Origin: Nocardiopsis sp. FIRDI 009
GTDB lineage: Bacteria > Actinomycetota > Actinomycetes > Streptosporangiales > Streptosporangiaceae
Reading direction: 5' to 3'
DNA length: 64,000 nt
NCBI RefSeq assembly: GCF_003386285.1
Contig: NZ_QPNC01000007.1
Location: forward strand, 31,787-95,786
Positions 34,294-46,254 of this stretch are shown here, piece by piece (positions within the stretch are counted from its first letter, which is position 1; each line of letters starts with the position of its first letter). Position numbers and translations under genes: made by a program. The notes beneath the pieces were generated by a model, which saw nothing but the letters and a program-made list of their open reading frames with translations, had not been told where the DNA came from and did no database searches.

Positions 34294-34875
34294 CTATGTC
34301 TCGGGCCTCCCCCGGGGAAGGGCCACCGGGCGCTCGTAGATGTACTCCAGTCCGTCGGTCTCGTCCCACTGCTCGCCCACGTGCGTGAAGCCGAACCCGG
34401 CGACGGTGGCGAGGGAGGCGACGTTGTCCGGACGGATCGACGCCCGCACCGTGGTCACCTCGGGGGAGGCCGCGGCACGGCGGATCAGCTCGGCCACGGT
34501 CGCCTTCGCGTAGCCGCGGCGGCGGTGCTCCGGGAAGACCGCGTACCCGATCTCGACCATGCCGTCGTCGTTGGGCGGCCCGTGGAACCCCCCGTGGCCC
34601 ACCGCCCTCGGCTGGTCGCCCGTGTCGTCCGCGTCGACCATCGCGTAGGCCAGCCATCCGGCCTTCCCGGGGTCCTCCGTGAGCTGGGTCAGCCGGAAGT
34701 CCCACAGCCAACGGTCCGCCAGGAACTCCGCGCCGAACTCGACCTCCGCCAGCTCACCCGCCTTGACCAGGTCGCCGTCGACCAACGCCGCCAGGACCTG
34801 CGTGGTCAGGGCCACCAGGCGCACCCGCCGGGGACCGGGCCCGGAGCCTGCCGAACGTGTCTCGATATCCGTCAC
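34294..34875 (-). CDS. GNAT-family N-acetyltransferase
   Basis: A 193-residue acetyltransferase. The acetyl-CoA loop is EHRRRGYAKATVAELI and the preceding strand GMVEIGYAVFPEHR. The C-terminal ASLATVAGFGFTHVGEQ block is typical of RimJ-like GNATs that modify protein or small-molecule amines. GTG 34875 gives the conserved N-terminus; the reading frame continues far upstream without homology. The substrate is unknown. It is divergent from tag. Confidence 0.82.
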   Translation of the reverse strand: MTDIETRSAGSGPGPRRVRLVALTTQVLAALVDGDLVKAGELAEVEFGAEFLADRWLWDFRLTQLTEDPGKAGWLAYAMVDADDTGDQPRAVGHGGFHGPPNDDGMVEIGYAVFPEHRRRGYAKATVAELIRRAAASPEVTTVRASIRPDNVASLATVAGFGFTHVGEQWDETDGLEYIYERPVALPRGRPET

Positions 34876-34989
34876 GCTCCGATCCTGCCCCCGCGCCGCA
34901 CCACCCGCAACGATGTTCGCGTCCGTCCTGTGTCCCACCCCTCGGGCACAATGGCCGCACGCCCGTGTCCGCCGCCGACGAGGAGCACC

Positions 34990-35571
34990 ATGCCCGCCAC
35001 GACCACCTCCGCGGATCCGCGCTGCGCCTGGGCACGGGGGGCGTCGGACCTGATGACGGCCTACCACGACGACGAGTGGGGCCGCCCGTCCCGCGACGAC
35101 CGGCACCTGTTCGAGATGCTCGTCCTGGAGGGCGCCCAGGCCGGACTGTCCTGGGCCACCGTCCTCAACAAGCGCGAGAACTACCGGCGGGCCCTCGACG
35201 GCTTCGACCCCGAGGCCGTCGCCGCCTACGACCAGTCCCGCCTGGACGCCCTCCTCCAGAACCCCGGGATCATCCGCAACCGGCTCAAGGTGGCCTCCGT
35301 CGTCCGCAACGCCCGGGCCTTCCTGCGCGTACGCGACGAGTACGGCTCCTTCGCCGACTACCTGTGGGGCTGGGTGGACGACACCCCCGTCGTCAACCGC
35401 TTCACCGACCCCTCCCAGGTTCCGGCGAGCACCCCGCTCTCCGACCGGATCAGCAAGGACCTGAGGAAGCTCGGGTTCACGTTCGTGGGCACGACGATCA
35501 CCTACTCCTACCTCCAGGCCAACGGGCTGGTCGAGGACCACCTGGTCGGCTGCCCCGCCAAGCCCGCCTGA
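34990..35571 (+). CDS. tag: DNA-3-methyladenine glycosylase I
   Basis: It removes 3-methyladenine from alkylated DNA. The 193-residue length and sequence are typical: RCAWARG start, YHDDEWGRP, LFEMLVLEGAQAGLSW (catalytic-pocket Glu and Trp) and the zinc-snap His/Cys residues, including VEDHLVGC at the C-terminus. GAGGAG precedes ATG 34990. It stands alone, divergent from the acetyltransferase gene. Confidence 0.94.
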   Translation: MPATTTSADPRCAWARGASDLMTAYHDDEWGRPSRDDRHLFEMLVLEGAQAGLSWATVLNKRENYRRALDGFDPEAVAAYDQSRLDALLQNPGIIRNRLKVASVVRNARAFLRVRDEYGSFADYLWGWVDDTPVVNRFTDPSQVPASTPLSDRISKDLRKLGFTFVGTTITYSYLQANGLVEDHLVGCPAKPA

Positions 35572-35713
35572 TCCGCGGCCTCCCCGCCCGTCTCCGCCGT
35601 CCACCGGTGTCCGCCCGTACGGGTGCGAACAAGCACACCGCCGTACTCGTCACCCCAGGGGCGCCGCACAGCGGACCGAGGACGACGCGTACCGACTGGT
35701 TAGGCTGACCTCC

Positions 35714-36585
35714 ATGCACCAGCACGGCCCCCTTCCCCCAGCCAGGGGCCCGACCCCCGCCACCGGGCCGCGCCCCACGGCGCCCCCGGCCAGCCCGGCC
35801 CCTGGCCGACGCACCCCGGCCAAGGGGCCCAGGGGCCGCCACCGGGCCATCCCGGTCAGCCGCCGCACCCGCCCACGGCGCGGGCGAAGTCCTCGGGCAA
35901 GGCCCTGAAGTGGCTCGGCATCGGGTGCGCGAGCGTACTCCTGCTCGCCCTCGTCGGCGGCGGTGCCGGTGCCGCCCACCTCCTGGGCTGGTTCGGGCCG
36001 GGGGACGTCCACGCCGCTCCCCCACCCGACCCCTGTGAGCTCCTCGACGTCGACACCGCCCGCGAGATCGCCGGGAACGGGCCCAACCTGGAGGTCTTCG
36101 ACTCGGACCACGACTACGTGTTCCACGCCGAGGGGCTCGAATGCGTCGTCGTCCCGGGTTGGGAGGCCGAGTCCGGGAACGAGGTGCGGTTCCGCAGCCT
36201 CGGCTTCGTCACCGAGGTGATCGGGGTCCGGAAGGAGAACGGCACGGTCAACGCCACCTTCTACTACGGGAACCGGCCAGAGCACGACGGGGTCGCCCCG
36301 TCGTCCTGCCCCGGCGGTGCGGAGATCCTCAGCGGTGTGCGCCTCGGCCGGCTACGCCCTGTTCCGCCAGGACCACCTCATCGTGGAGGTCGAGGTGCGC
36401 CCGGCGGCCCCGGACGTCGGGGAGAGCCTCGACGAACAGGGGCGCGCCCAGACCTGCGTCGACCTGCTCTGCGACGCGATCGTCAGAATCTGATCGCCCC
36501 CACGGACCCCGCGGACGAGACGGAACGCGCGCGAGCCGCCCTCGACGTGGTCTGCGCCGCGGTCGAGCGCCTGCCCACCCGCTGA
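35714..36585 (+). pseudogene. DUF3558-like membrane protein gene with about three frameshifts
   Basis: A start (MHQHG) at 35714 opens a Pro-rich head. After about 35735 the coding signal continues one frame back (Pro/Gly/His-rich, then the helix KWLGIGCASVLLLALVGGG and a domain with PCELLDV and ECVVVP). Near 36335 it moves one frame forward (ASAGYALFRQDHLIVEVEV), and near 36485 it returns (LIAPTDPADETERARAAL) to stop at 36585. Third-position G/C bias follows each switch. The spacing of cysteines resembles DUF3558-type actinobacterial lipoproteins. It is either a recent pseudogene or carries clustered sequence errors, the first inside a run of C. Confidence 0.7.
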
Positions 36586-36600
36586 CGGCACACGGACGGA

Positions 36601-36629
36601 CCCCGGTGCGCGACACGTGCGCACCGGGG
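36601..36629. terminator. bidirectional terminator
   Basis: Perfect 11-bp stem CCCCGGTGCGC / GCGCACCGGGG with a 7-nt loop, between the broken gene and the convergent eda. Confidence 0.8.
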
Positions 36630-36662
36630 CCCTCGGGAGCGGCGCCCCCGGAAGCGTCCGGG

Positions 36663-37301
36663 TCAGCCGCGCAGGGCCGCGGCCTCCCGCGCCAGGGCGG
36701 TGATTTCGTCCCACTTCCCGGCCGCCACCAGGTCGGTCGGGGTCAGCCAGCTACCGCCCACGCACCCCACGTTGGGCAGGGCGAGGTAGGTCGGCGCCGA
36801 GGCGGCCGTGATGCCGCCGGTCGGGCAGAACCGCACCTGCGGCAGGGGGCCGCCCAGCGACTTCAGGAACGGCGCGCCGCCCGCCGCCTCCGCCGGGAAG
36901 AACTTCAGCTCCGAGACACCGCGCTCCAGCAGCGCCATCGCCTCGGACACGGTGCTCACGCCGGGCAGGAACGGCAGCCCGGTGTCGGCCATCGCCGTCG
37001 CCAGATCGGGCGTACAGCCGGGGCTGACGAGGAACCGCGCCCCCGCCCCGGCGGCCGCGGCCGCCTGCTCCGCGCCGACCACGGTGCCCGCGCCCACCAC
37101 GGCCTCGGGCACCTCGGCGGCGATCCGCTCGATCGCGTCCAGCGCCGCCGGGGTCCGCAGCGTCACCTCGATGCCGGGCAACCCGCCCGCCACCAGCGCG
37201 CGGGCCAGCGGCACCGCGGTCTCCGCCTCCGAGACCACCACCACCGGCATCACCGGGGCGAGGTCGAGCACGTCCGCTCCCGAGCGGGGGATCGTCGTCA
37301 T
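36663..37301 (-). CDS. eda: KDPG aldolase
   Basis: It cleaves 2-keto-3-deoxy-6-phosphogluconate to pyruvate and glyceraldehyde-3-phosphate, the last Entner-Doudoroff step. The 212-residue class I aldolase has GIEVTLRTP (general-base Glu), the Schiff-base lysine in ELKFFPAE and the phosphate-binding CPTGGI. ATG 37301 lies 85 bp after edd on the same strand, closing the zwf-edd-eda operon. Confidence 0.95.
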   Translation of the reverse strand: MTTIPRSGADVLDLAPVMPVVVVSEAETAVPLARALVAGGLPGIEVTLRTPAALDAIERIAAEVPEAVVGAGTVVGAEQAAAAAGAGARFLVSPGCTPDLATAMADTGLPFLPGVSTVSEAMALLERGVSELKFFPAEAAGGAPFLKSLGGPLPQVRFCPTGGITAASAPTYLALPNVGCVGGSWLTPTDLVAAGKWDEITALAREAAALRG

Positions 37302-37386
37302 GTGTCGTCTCCAGGGTCGGTTCGTCGGGGTTCACGGCGCCGCCGACCGTGGCCGGACAGCGGCGCCGAAGGACACTGCGGGGGAC

Positions 37387-39203
<1,817 letters not shown>

Positions 39204-39207
<4 letters not shown>

Positions 39208-40685
39208 CGGGGCTGCTCCTCTTCGTACCACGTCCGGCCGGTGCGGCCGATGAGCCGGTGCGCGCCCGCGGGGCCGGCGCTCCCGGCTGGATAGGTCTCG
39301 GGGGTGGTGCTCTGGCCGTTCCAGGCCTCGATGATGGGATCCACCCAGCGCCACGCGGCCTCGACCTCGTCACGCCGCATGAAGAGGGTGGAGTCCCCCG
39401 CCAACACGTCCATCAGCAGCCGCTCGTAGGCCTCGGGAGAGCGGGTGGCGAAGGTGTTGGCGAAGCTCAGTTCCAGGGGGACCGGGCGCAGCCGCAGCGC
39501 TCCGGCGCCGGGCGTCTTGGCCAGCATGGTGAGGTGTATGCCCTCGTCCGGCTGGAGGCGGATGACGAGGCTGCCCGCTCCGGGGAGGGTGTTGGTGCCG
39601 GGGAAGATCGTGTGCGGGACCTCGCGGAAGCGGATCACGATCTCCGAGCGGTTGTGCGCCAGGCGCTTGCCCGTGCGGAGGTAGAAGGGGACGCCCGCCC
39701 ACCGCCAGTTGGCGATCTCGGCGCGCAGGGCGACGAAGGTCTCCGCGGTGCTGGTGGCCGATCCGCCCGGCTCGTCCAGGTATCCGGGAACCTCGGCGCC
39801 CTGGACCGTGCCGGCGACGTACTGGCCCCGGACGGCGTCCTCGGCGACGCGCTCGCCCGTGAGCGGTCGCAGCGACTGGAGGACCTTGAGCTTCTCGTCG
39901 CGGACCGCCTCGCGGTCGTAGCTGGCGGGGGGCTCCATCGCGGTCAGGCACAGCAGCTGGAGCAGGTGGTTCTGGACCATGTCCCGCATGGCGCCGGAGG
40001 TGTCGTAGTAGCCGCGGCGCCCGCCGACGCCGACGGTCTCGGCGGCGGTGATCTGGACGTGGTCGATCCAGCGGGAGTTCCACAGGGGTTCGAGGAAGAC
40101 GTTGGCGAACCGCAGGACGAGCAGGTTCTGTACCGTCTCCTTCCCCAGGTAGTGGTCGATCCGGTAGGTCTGGGACTCGTCGAAGACCGCGCCGACGGCG
40201 TCGTTCACCTCCTGGGAGGAGGCCAGGTCGCGGCCGAGGGGCTTCTCCATGACGACGCGGGAGCGCGGGGTGACCAAACCGGCGTCGGCCAGGCCCCGGC
40301 AGATGGCGCCGGAGATCATCGGCGGGACGGCGAGGTAGAAGACGCGGTCGCGGTCGCTGCCCAGGATGTCGGCCAGGTCGGACCAGCCGGAGGGGTCGCC
40401 GCCGACGTCGACCGTCACGTGGGAGAGGCGACCGAGGAAGCGGGCGAGCACGTCGGGTTCGGCGACCTGGACCGCGTGGTGTCCGCGTACCGCGGCGGCG
40501 GCCTTGTCGCGCAGGTCGGCGTCGCTGAGACCGTCGCGGGAGACGGCGACCACGCGTGTCTCGCCGTCCAGGTGACCGTCGCGGTCCAGCAGGTAGAGGG
40601 AGGGGAGGAGTTTGCGCATGGACAGATCGCCGGTACCCCCGAAGACCACCAGGTCGGTCGGTCTGGGCGCGGACTGCTGCGACAT
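39204..40685 (-). CDS. zwf: glucose-6-phosphate 1-dehydrogenase
   Basis: It oxidises glucose-6-phosphate to the lactone, feeding the Entner-Doudoroff and pentose phosphate routes. The 493-residue enzyme has the dinucleotide loop [13 protein letters not shown], the active-site RIDHYLGKE and the EKPLGRD motif. It is the first gene of the operon and is translationally coupled to edd. Lactonase and gluconate dehydrogenase genes are not adjacent, which favours use with edd and eda. The promoter region is shared with a divergent ROK regulator. Confidence 0.96.
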
Positions 40686-40897
40686 TTCGGGCTGCTCCAG
40701 CGGAGAGGAGGGCGGGACGTGGACGCGCGGTGCGGGGCGCGCGAGGAGTGGCCTCCGGTGGTCCGTGTGTCGGGTTCCACTCGGCCCTTCCGACTTTAAG
40801 CCTGACTATGGTAAAAAACCAAGCACACTTCAGAACACTTCTTTACATAACCTCCCAGCCATCCCGTCGCCACCGGAACGTAATGATTCAATGAGGC
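40686..40897. promoter_or_regulatory. divergent control region of zwf operon and ROK gene
   Basis: This 212-bp gap has an unusually A/T-rich core (40790-40885) containing a direct repeat ACACTTC-N3-ACACTTC (40825-40831, 40835-40841), i.e. a 10-bp period, one DNA turn. It is a plausible binding site for the ROK regulator, but no classic ROK palindrome is seen. Confidence 0.4.
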
Positions 40898-42085
40898 ATG
40901 GCTAGAACCCCCGGACGCTTGTCCTCGACGGCCACCAGCGGCCACATCCTGGAGATGATCCGCACCGGCACGGCCACCAGCCGGTCGGAGATCGCGCGCG
41001 CGACCGGGCTCTCCCGCCCGACGGTCGCCCTGCGCGTCACCGAGCTGATCGACAGCGGCCTGGTCGTCGAGGGGACGGGGGCGGTCTCCAGCGGCGGCCG
41101 ACCGCCCACGCTCCTGGAGTTCAACGCCGCGAGCGGACTCATCCTCACCGGCGCCCTGGGCATGGCCCGCAGCCAGGCGGCCGTGTGCGACCTGGACGGC
41201 GAGGTGCTCGTGCGCACCCCCGGCTCCCCGGACATGGAACAGGGGCCGGAGGTCACGGTGCCCTGGCTGCTCGACACGTGGACCGACCAGCTCGCCGCGC
41301 TCGGGCGCGCCCCCGGCGACGTGCGCGGCGTGGGCATCGGCCTGCCCGGCACCGTCGAGTTCCACGCGGGCCGCGCCGAGGACCGGCCCTCCCTCGGCAA
41401 GTGGGCCGGCGTACCCCTCGCACCGCTGGTCGCCGAACGGTTCCCCGTCCCCGTGACGGTGGACAACGACGTGAACGTGATGGCCCTGGGCGAGCACATC
41501 GCGGGCGGGCACGGCCACACCGACGACATGATCTTCGTGAAGGTCTCCACCGGCATCGGCGCCGGGCTCCTGTCCGGCGGGCACATGCTGCGCGGCGCCC
41601 TGGGCGCGGCCGGGGAGATCGGACACATCCCCGTCCGCGACGGCGGCGGGCTGCCCTGCCGCTGCGGCAACACCGACTGCCTGGAGGCGGTCGCCGGAGG
41701 ACGACGGCTGCTGGAGAGCGCCGCGGCGCGCGGACGGCGACTGAACGGTCTGAAGGACCTGGTGGCCCTGGCGGCCGAGGGCGACCCCGTGGCGGTCACC
41801 CTGGTCCGGGACGCGGGCCGCCGACTGGGCGAGGCGCTCGCCGGGGCGGTCAACCTGCTCAACCCGGAGGTGATCGTGCTGGGCGGCGACCTGTCCGAGG
41901 CCTACGACCACCTGGTCGCGGGTGTGCGTGAGGTCGTCTTCCAGCAGTGCACGGCGCTGGCCACCCGGCAGCTGCGCGTGGTGCCGAGCGCGCTCTGGGA
42001 CGACGCGGGCGTGCGCGGATGCGCCGCCATGGTGATCGAGGGAATCCTCTCCCCGGAGGCGGTGAACAAACTCCTGGCGGGGTGA
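40898..42085 (+). CDS. ROK-family transcriptional regulator
   Basis: A 395-residue NagC/XylR-type regulator. The N-terminal winged helix (ATSRSEIARATGLSRPTVALRV) binds DNA. The ROK domain has VDNDVNVMALGE, the ATP-like motif STGIGAGLLSGG, GEIGHIPV and the zinc cluster CRCGNTDCLEAVAG. Being divergent from zwf-edd-eda, it is the likely sugar-responsive regulator of that operon. ATG 40898 is used. A palindrome shared with the DUF3151 region follows 21 nt after the stop. Confidence 0.9.
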   Translation: MARTPGRLSSTATSGHILEMIRTGTATSRSEIARATGLSRPTVALRVTELIDSGLVVEGTGAVSSGGRPPTLLEFNAASGLILTGALGMARSQAAVCDLDGEVLVRTPGSPDMEQGPEVTVPWLLDTWTDQLAALGRAPGDVRGVGIGLPGTVEFHAGRAEDRPSLGKWAGVPLAPLVAERFPVPVTVDNDVNVMALGEHIAGGHGHTDDMIFVKVSTGIGAGLLSGGHMLRGALGAAGEIGHIPVRDGGGLPCRCGNTDCLEAVAGGRRLLESAAARGRRLNGLKDLVALAAEGDPVAVTLVRDAGRRLGEALAGAVNLLNPEVIVLGGDLSEAYDHLVAGVREVVFQQCTALATRQLRVVPSALWDDAGVRGCAAMVIEGILSPEAVNKLLAG

Positions 42086-42105
42086 CCGTGTCCCGGCGCG
42101 CCCCC

Positions 42106-42122
42106 GTCCACAGGCTGTGGAC
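42106..42122. repeat. GTCCACA-N3-TGTGGAC palindrome, third copy
   Basis: GTCCACAGGCTGTGGAC, an 8-1-8 palindrome 21 nt after the ROK stop. It shares its outer 14 bases with both palindromes at 5804-5855. Possible terminator or protein-binding repeat. Confidence 0.55.
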
Positions 42123-42275
42123 GGAAGGTTTGCCTCCCCCGCCCGTCCGGGCAGACCACCAGGAAGGGGCTCCCCGCCCCCGCCCTCGCGCCTCCATCAC
42201 CCGCCCCGCCCCCGCGACCACCCGTTTCACCCGCGAAGACGCCGTTCACCACGTGCGTCCGCGACGCATGGGTAC

Positions 42276-42305
42276 TTGACAAGGACCCGCATCGTGCCGA
42301 ATAGT
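42276..42305 (+). promoter_or_regulatory. candidate promoter for the 42382 gene
   Basis: Perfect -35 TTGACA (42276-42281) and -10-like AATAGT (42300-42305), 18-bp spacing, about 75 bp before the start codon. Confidence 0.5.
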
Positions 42306-42381
42306 CGCCCAGCACCCGGTCCCACCCGCACTCCCCCGTCATCCCCGTGACCGCGGGCCCCCGCCCGGAAAGGTCTCCACC

Positions 42382-43047
42382 GTGTTCGACGACAACCCGC
42401 TCCTGCTCATCCTGTTGGGCGCCGGAATCAGCCTGGTCACGAGTGTCGTCGTGACCGCCGTCCAGGCCCGCCTGATCCGCCGCGACGGTGTCCGTGCCTC
42501 CTCCCGGGCTTCCGCACGCAGTCTGACCAGTGCGTTCATCGCCGAGCGCGACTCCCAGGACCCCCAGCAGAGCTTCCTGGCCGAGGCCGAACTGACGGTC
42601 ATGTCCATGACCGACCGCAAGACGCGCGACCGCCTCCGCGACGTCATCCGCCTGCTCCGCGAGCGTGACCTCCCCGAGGTCGAGGAACTCAGCGGCGTCA
42701 GGTCCGCCCGCGCCCGGCAACTGCTGTGCGACCACGCCCTGGAGATCCTCGGCGCCCACCTGCGCGCCGAGCGGCTGCCCGAGGTGCCCGCCCAGGTCCG
42801 CAAGATGCTGTCCATCGAGGAGGAGGCCCTGAGCATCCACGCGGGCGAGACCCCCAAGCCCACCGAGCCGATCGCCAAGAGCCAGGTCGCCTCCCGCCCG
42901 AGGCACACCGGTTCCACGGCACCGGCGCGCAAGGGGACCAAGGGCGGCGCGAGGAGCGGCGGCACCCGTTCGGCCGCCAAGGGCTCCGCCCCGACCACGG
43001 CCGACGGCGCCGGGAACGAGAAGGAGAGCTCGTTCCGGGACGAGTGA
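42382..43047 (+). CDS. single-span membrane protein, unknown
   Basis: A 221-residue protein: a short head, one membrane helix (LLLILLGAGISLVTSVVVTA), then a cytoplasmic helical region with many Arg/Glu (about 30-140) and a Lys/Ala/Gly-rich basic tail (150-221) that resembles histone-like linkers and could contact DNA or acidic polymer. GTG 42382 follows AAAGG. It has its own promoter and is monocistronic. No family is recognised. Confidence 0.65.
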   Translation: MFDDNPLLLILLGAGISLVTSVVVTAVQARLIRRDGVRASSRASARSLTSAFIAERDSQDPQQSFLAEAELTVMSMTDRKTRDRLRDVIRLLRERDLPEVEELSGVRSARARQLLCDHALEILGAHLRAERLPEVPAQVRKMLSIEEEALSIHAGETPKPTEPIAKSQVASRPRHTGSTAPARKGTKGGARSGGTRSAAKGSAPTTADGAGNEKESSFRDE

Positions 43048-43506
43048 GCGTCGCCCGCCGACGCCTCGACCCGACGTCCGCGCGACCGATCGTTGCACCG
43101 GAACTGTCCACGGATCATCGAACCCGCGCCCATTCGGCGGGTCGGACGTGATTATTGCGGGCGCGGATGCGAAAGTCGGATTCGGAAAGCGTCAGTGGAT
43201 GACCGCCCGGTGAAGGAATTGTGCGGCGCATTCGTGGTCAGGGTTCCCGCGCGCGGACAACCCGAACGCGCGACCGACGGAAACTTCGCCTAGGATCTCA
43301 GCCACGCGCGGGTTCACCGGGTCCCGGCGTCCGCCCGGCCCGGCCGCCTCCCTGCGGACCGTCGGCCGCCCCCACGGCCCTCCGGAGTCCCACGGCGGCC
43401 CGCGCCCGCTTCCCGTGTGCTCTCCGTCACCCCCGGACACGGACGTGCGCCCCACAGCGGGCGGGTACCCGACACCCGCCGCTGGCCGAACTCACCGAGG
43501 TTGCCC
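43048..43506 (+). other. non-coding gap before the LCP gene
   Basis: About 460 bp. A TAGGAT box at 43291-43296 is a plausible -10 for the LCP gene with a roughly 200-nt leader. Some frames are open, but codon bias is poor. No repeat or RNA gene seen. Confidence 0.35.
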
Positions 43507-44751
43507 ATGCGCGTCGACGACTCCTCCACCGCCTCCGGGACGGACACCCCCTCCGTCCGTACCCGCCCGCGCCGCCGCTGGCGCCGGATCCTCCTGTGGA
43601 CCGCCGCGGGGCTCGCCCTGGTGCTGATCACCGGGGTGGGGACCGCCTACGGCTACTACAGCTACCTGCGCTCCGGCATGCTCCAGCACGATCTCGGCGC
43701 GGTACTCGACGAGGAGGACCGGCCCGACCGGCTCAACGACGCCGTCAACATCCTCTTCATGGGGACCGACGGGTACGAGGAGGGCACCACCGCCTACAGC
43801 CGGGAGTTCGAGGGGGAGCGCTCCGACGCGCTGATGCTCGCGCACATCTCCCCCCACGGCGACCGCGTCTCCGTGATCAGTTTCCCGCGCGACTCCCTCG
43901 TCATGCTCCCCGCGTGCGCGCCCTACGGTCAGACCGAGGGCACCGGCGGCTACTTCGGCATGATCAACACCGCGATGTTCCACGGCGGCCCGCCCTGCGT
44001 GGTGCACACGATCGAGACGCTGACCGACATCCGCGTCGACCACTTCGTGCACCTCAGCTTCATGAGCTTCCGCGACGTGGTGGACGCGATCGGCGGGGTG
44101 GAGATGTGCATCCCCGAGCCGATGCGTGACCGGCGCTCCGGACTCGACCTGGAGGCGGGGGAACAGGTCCTCGACGGTGACGAGGCGCTCTCCTTCGTAC
44201 GGGCCCGCTACGAGATCGGCGACGGCGGCGACATCGGGCGCATCGACCGACAGCAGATGTTCCTCGGCGCCCTCGCCGACCAGGTCGGTCGGCGCGAGGT
44301 CCTCACCAGCCCCGCACGGCTCAACGACCTCCTCACCGCCGTGGCGGACAACAGCGCCACCGACCGCGACCTCACCCTCGACCGGATGCTCTCGATCGCG
44401 GTCACGCTCGCCGACGTCGATCTGTCCGACATCCGGTTCCACACCGTGCCCTGGTATCCGGCGCCCTACGACCCCAACCGGATCCTGTGGGACGAGGCCC
44501 GGGCCGCCGAGCTGTTCACCGCCGTGCGCGAGGACCGCTCGCTGCCCGCCCAGTTCGCCGCCGACGAGGCCGGAACCCCGAGCCAGCCCGGCGAGTCCGC
44601 GCCGCCCACACCACAGGACGACGAGTCCGGCGTCTCGGGGGGGGCCGAGAGCGAGGAGGGCGAACCCTCGCCCACTCCCGGCGGGGGCCGTGACGCGACC
44701 GCCGACCCGTGCGAGGACGGCCTCGGGTTCGGTACCGACACACGGAGCTGA
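43507..44751 (+). CDS. LytR-CpsA-Psr (LCP) family cell-wall ligase
   Basis: A 414-residue type II membrane protein that attaches glycopolymers to peptidoglycan. A basic cytoplasmic head precedes one helix (about 27-50). The LCP domain begins NILFMGTDGYEEG. It contains SDALMLAHISP, SFPRDSLVMLP (phosphate-binding Arg and Asp), the VDHFVHLSFMSFRDVVDAIGG stretch and LSFVRARYEIGDGGDIGRIDRQQ. A disordered Pro/Glu-rich C-terminal tail follows. ATG 43507 after GAGG gives the usual start. It has its own terminator. Confidence 0.9.
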   Translation: MRVDDSSTASGTDTPSVRTRPRRRWRRILLWTAAGLALVLITGVGTAYGYYSYLRSGMLQHDLGAVLDEEDRPDRLNDAVNILFMGTDGYEEGTTAYSREFEGERSDALMLAHISPHGDRVSVISFPRDSLVMLPACAPYGQTEGTGGYFGMINTAMFHGGPPCVVHTIETLTDIRVDHFVHLSFMSFRDVVDAIGGVEMCIPEPMRDRRSGLDLEAGEQVLDGDEALSFVRARYEIGDGGDIGRIDRQQMFLGALADQVGRREVLTSPARLNDLLTAVADNSATDRDLTLDRMLSIAVTLADVDLSDIRFHTVPWYPAPYDPNRILWDEARAAELFTAVREDRSLPAQFAADEAGTPSQPGESAPPTPQDDESGVSGGAESEEGEPSPTPGGGRDATADPCEDGLGFGTDTRS

Positions 44752-44779
44752 GCCGGGGCGGGCCCGGACGGGAACGGGG

Positions 44780-44811
44780 GGCGGCCCCGGACGATCCAGT
44801 CCGGGGCCGCC
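44780..44811 (+). terminator. terminator of the LCP gene
   Basis: Perfect 13-bp stem GGCGGCCCCGGAC / GTCCGGGGCCGCC with a 6-nt loop. Confidence 0.85.
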
Positions 44812-44960
44812 GTCGCCTCGGACGGCGGGAACGCTCGGTCTACGCCGGTATGCGCCGGGAACCCCCACAGTTCGACCGGCGCCTCCGTCGGCGGACGGGT
44901 TCCGCTCACCGCCCGAGGCCGCGTGCGCCCGCCACGACCGACGGGCGCACGTTCTGGGGG

Positions 44961-45905
44961 TCAGACCAGGCCGCCGGTGACCAGTCCGGTCACCTGGGAC
45001 GGGTCGACCTCGGGCTCGCCCACGCTGGGCAGCCCCTCGACACCGACCAGGTCGCCGCCGACGGAGTCCGCGGGCACCAGGTCGGTCAGTGAGGCGGCCT
45101 CGGGAGCCGCCATGGGCAGGACCTCGGTGGGCTCGGGCAGTCCGGCCGCGGGAAGCAGGGTGGTGGCTCCCCCGGTCAGGTCCGCGTTCTCTCCCGGGTC
45201 CAGGGAGACGGGGGTGTCGGCTCCGGCCATCGGCAGCGCCTCGGCGGGCGCCTCGGGCGCGGAGACGGCGTGCGCCAGCGGCAGGGTGCCGCCCACGTCC
45301 ACGCCCTCCAGCGGTCCGGCCCCGCCCAGCAGGCCGGAGAGGGGGTTCCCGGCGCCGCCGAGCAGGCCGGAGACCGGGTCCACGGCGCCGCCCGCCTGGC
45401 GGACGGTGCCCTGGTCGACCATCTCCTGGCCGACCACCTCCTGGCCGGTCAGGCCGCCGAGCGCGTCACCGCCCAACAGGTCGGAGACCGGGTCTCCGGC
45501 AACGGCCTGGTGGTCGACCTCGTTCGCCAACGGAACGGCGCCCTCGACGCTCTCCAGGTCCAGGGGGCCGACGTTCGCGGCGTTGTCCTCGTCCCCGATC
45601 GGGGCGTGGACGGGGGCGCCCTCACCGACGACACCGCCGACGGTGTCGACCGGGTGGGACTGGTGGTCGATCTCGGGGGTCGCCGAGACCGTCCCCGGCT
45701 CGACCTTGACCAGGTCGCCGACGGGGGAGGAGACACCCTCGGTGAGCTGCGCGGGAACCTGGCTGCCCAGGTCGCCCAGCGGGAGCCCGTCCGTGACACC
45801 GCCGAGTGTGTCGGCCCCCGCGATCCCGGCCCCGAGGGCGACGAAGCCCGCGGTGCTGGCGGCCATCAGCGCGGTCCTGGCGGTGGTGCGCGCGGTCTTG
45901 AACAT
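44961..45905 (-). CDS. secreted low-complexity repeat protein
   Basis: A 314-residue exported protein. The signal peptide spans residues 1-31 (cleavage after GIAGA). The mature chain is acidic, without cysteine, and built from imperfect short repeats of the type DPVSxLLGG and NPLSGLLGGAG plus LPMA segments. No enzyme domain is visible; a surface or matrix role is plausible. GGAAGGA precedes ATG 45905. It lies convergent to the LCP gene and next to another secreted low-complexity gene on the same strand. Confidence 0.65.
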   Translation of the reverse strand: MFKTARTTARTALMAASTAGFVALGAGIAGADTLGGVTDGLPLGDLGSQVPAQLTEGVSSPVGDLVKVEPGTVSATPEIDHQSHPVDTVGGVVGEGAPVHAPIGDEDNAANVGPLDLESVEGAVPLANEVDHQAVAGDPVSDLLGGDALGGLTGQEVVGQEMVDQGTVRQAGGAVDPVSGLLGGAGNPLSGLLGGAGPLEGVDVGGTLPLAHAVSAPEAPAEALPMAGADTPVSLDPGENADLTGGATTLLPAAGLPEPTEVLPMAAPEAASLTDLVPADSVGGDLVGVEGLPSVGEPEVDPSQVTGLVTGGLV

Positions 45906-46254
45906 GGGATTCCTTCCGGAACTACGTAGGTGTACGGCTGTGTGGACGGGCGGCGGAGCGGGTGTCGGACCCCGCCGACCCACGGTCCGCTCCCCTGGCC
46001 GGGGGGACGCGTTCCGTGTGGTGCGAACGTGCGTGCCCGGAGAGCCCGTCGCTCATGGAGGGAGCGGAGGGGCTGGCCGGTCGACAGTCCCTGGTCTGGC
46101 TGACCATTGACTGACGTGAACCTCGCCGTCGAGGTGCGCGGCTCACGTCAATCCCCAGCGGTGTCCGGGGCCGGGTCCACGACGGTGGACGTCCCGGGTC
46201 TGGGCAAGGAGGTGCCAGAAGGGGAGGATCGCTGGGCGACCGGAGAACGCCGCT
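45906..46254. other. gap between two secreted-protein genes
   Basis: About 350 bp without a supported gene. TGACGTGA (46112-46119) and TCACGTCA (46143-46150) form an 8-bp inverted repeat 105 nt downstream of the second gene's end; it may be a terminator. Confidence 0.35.
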
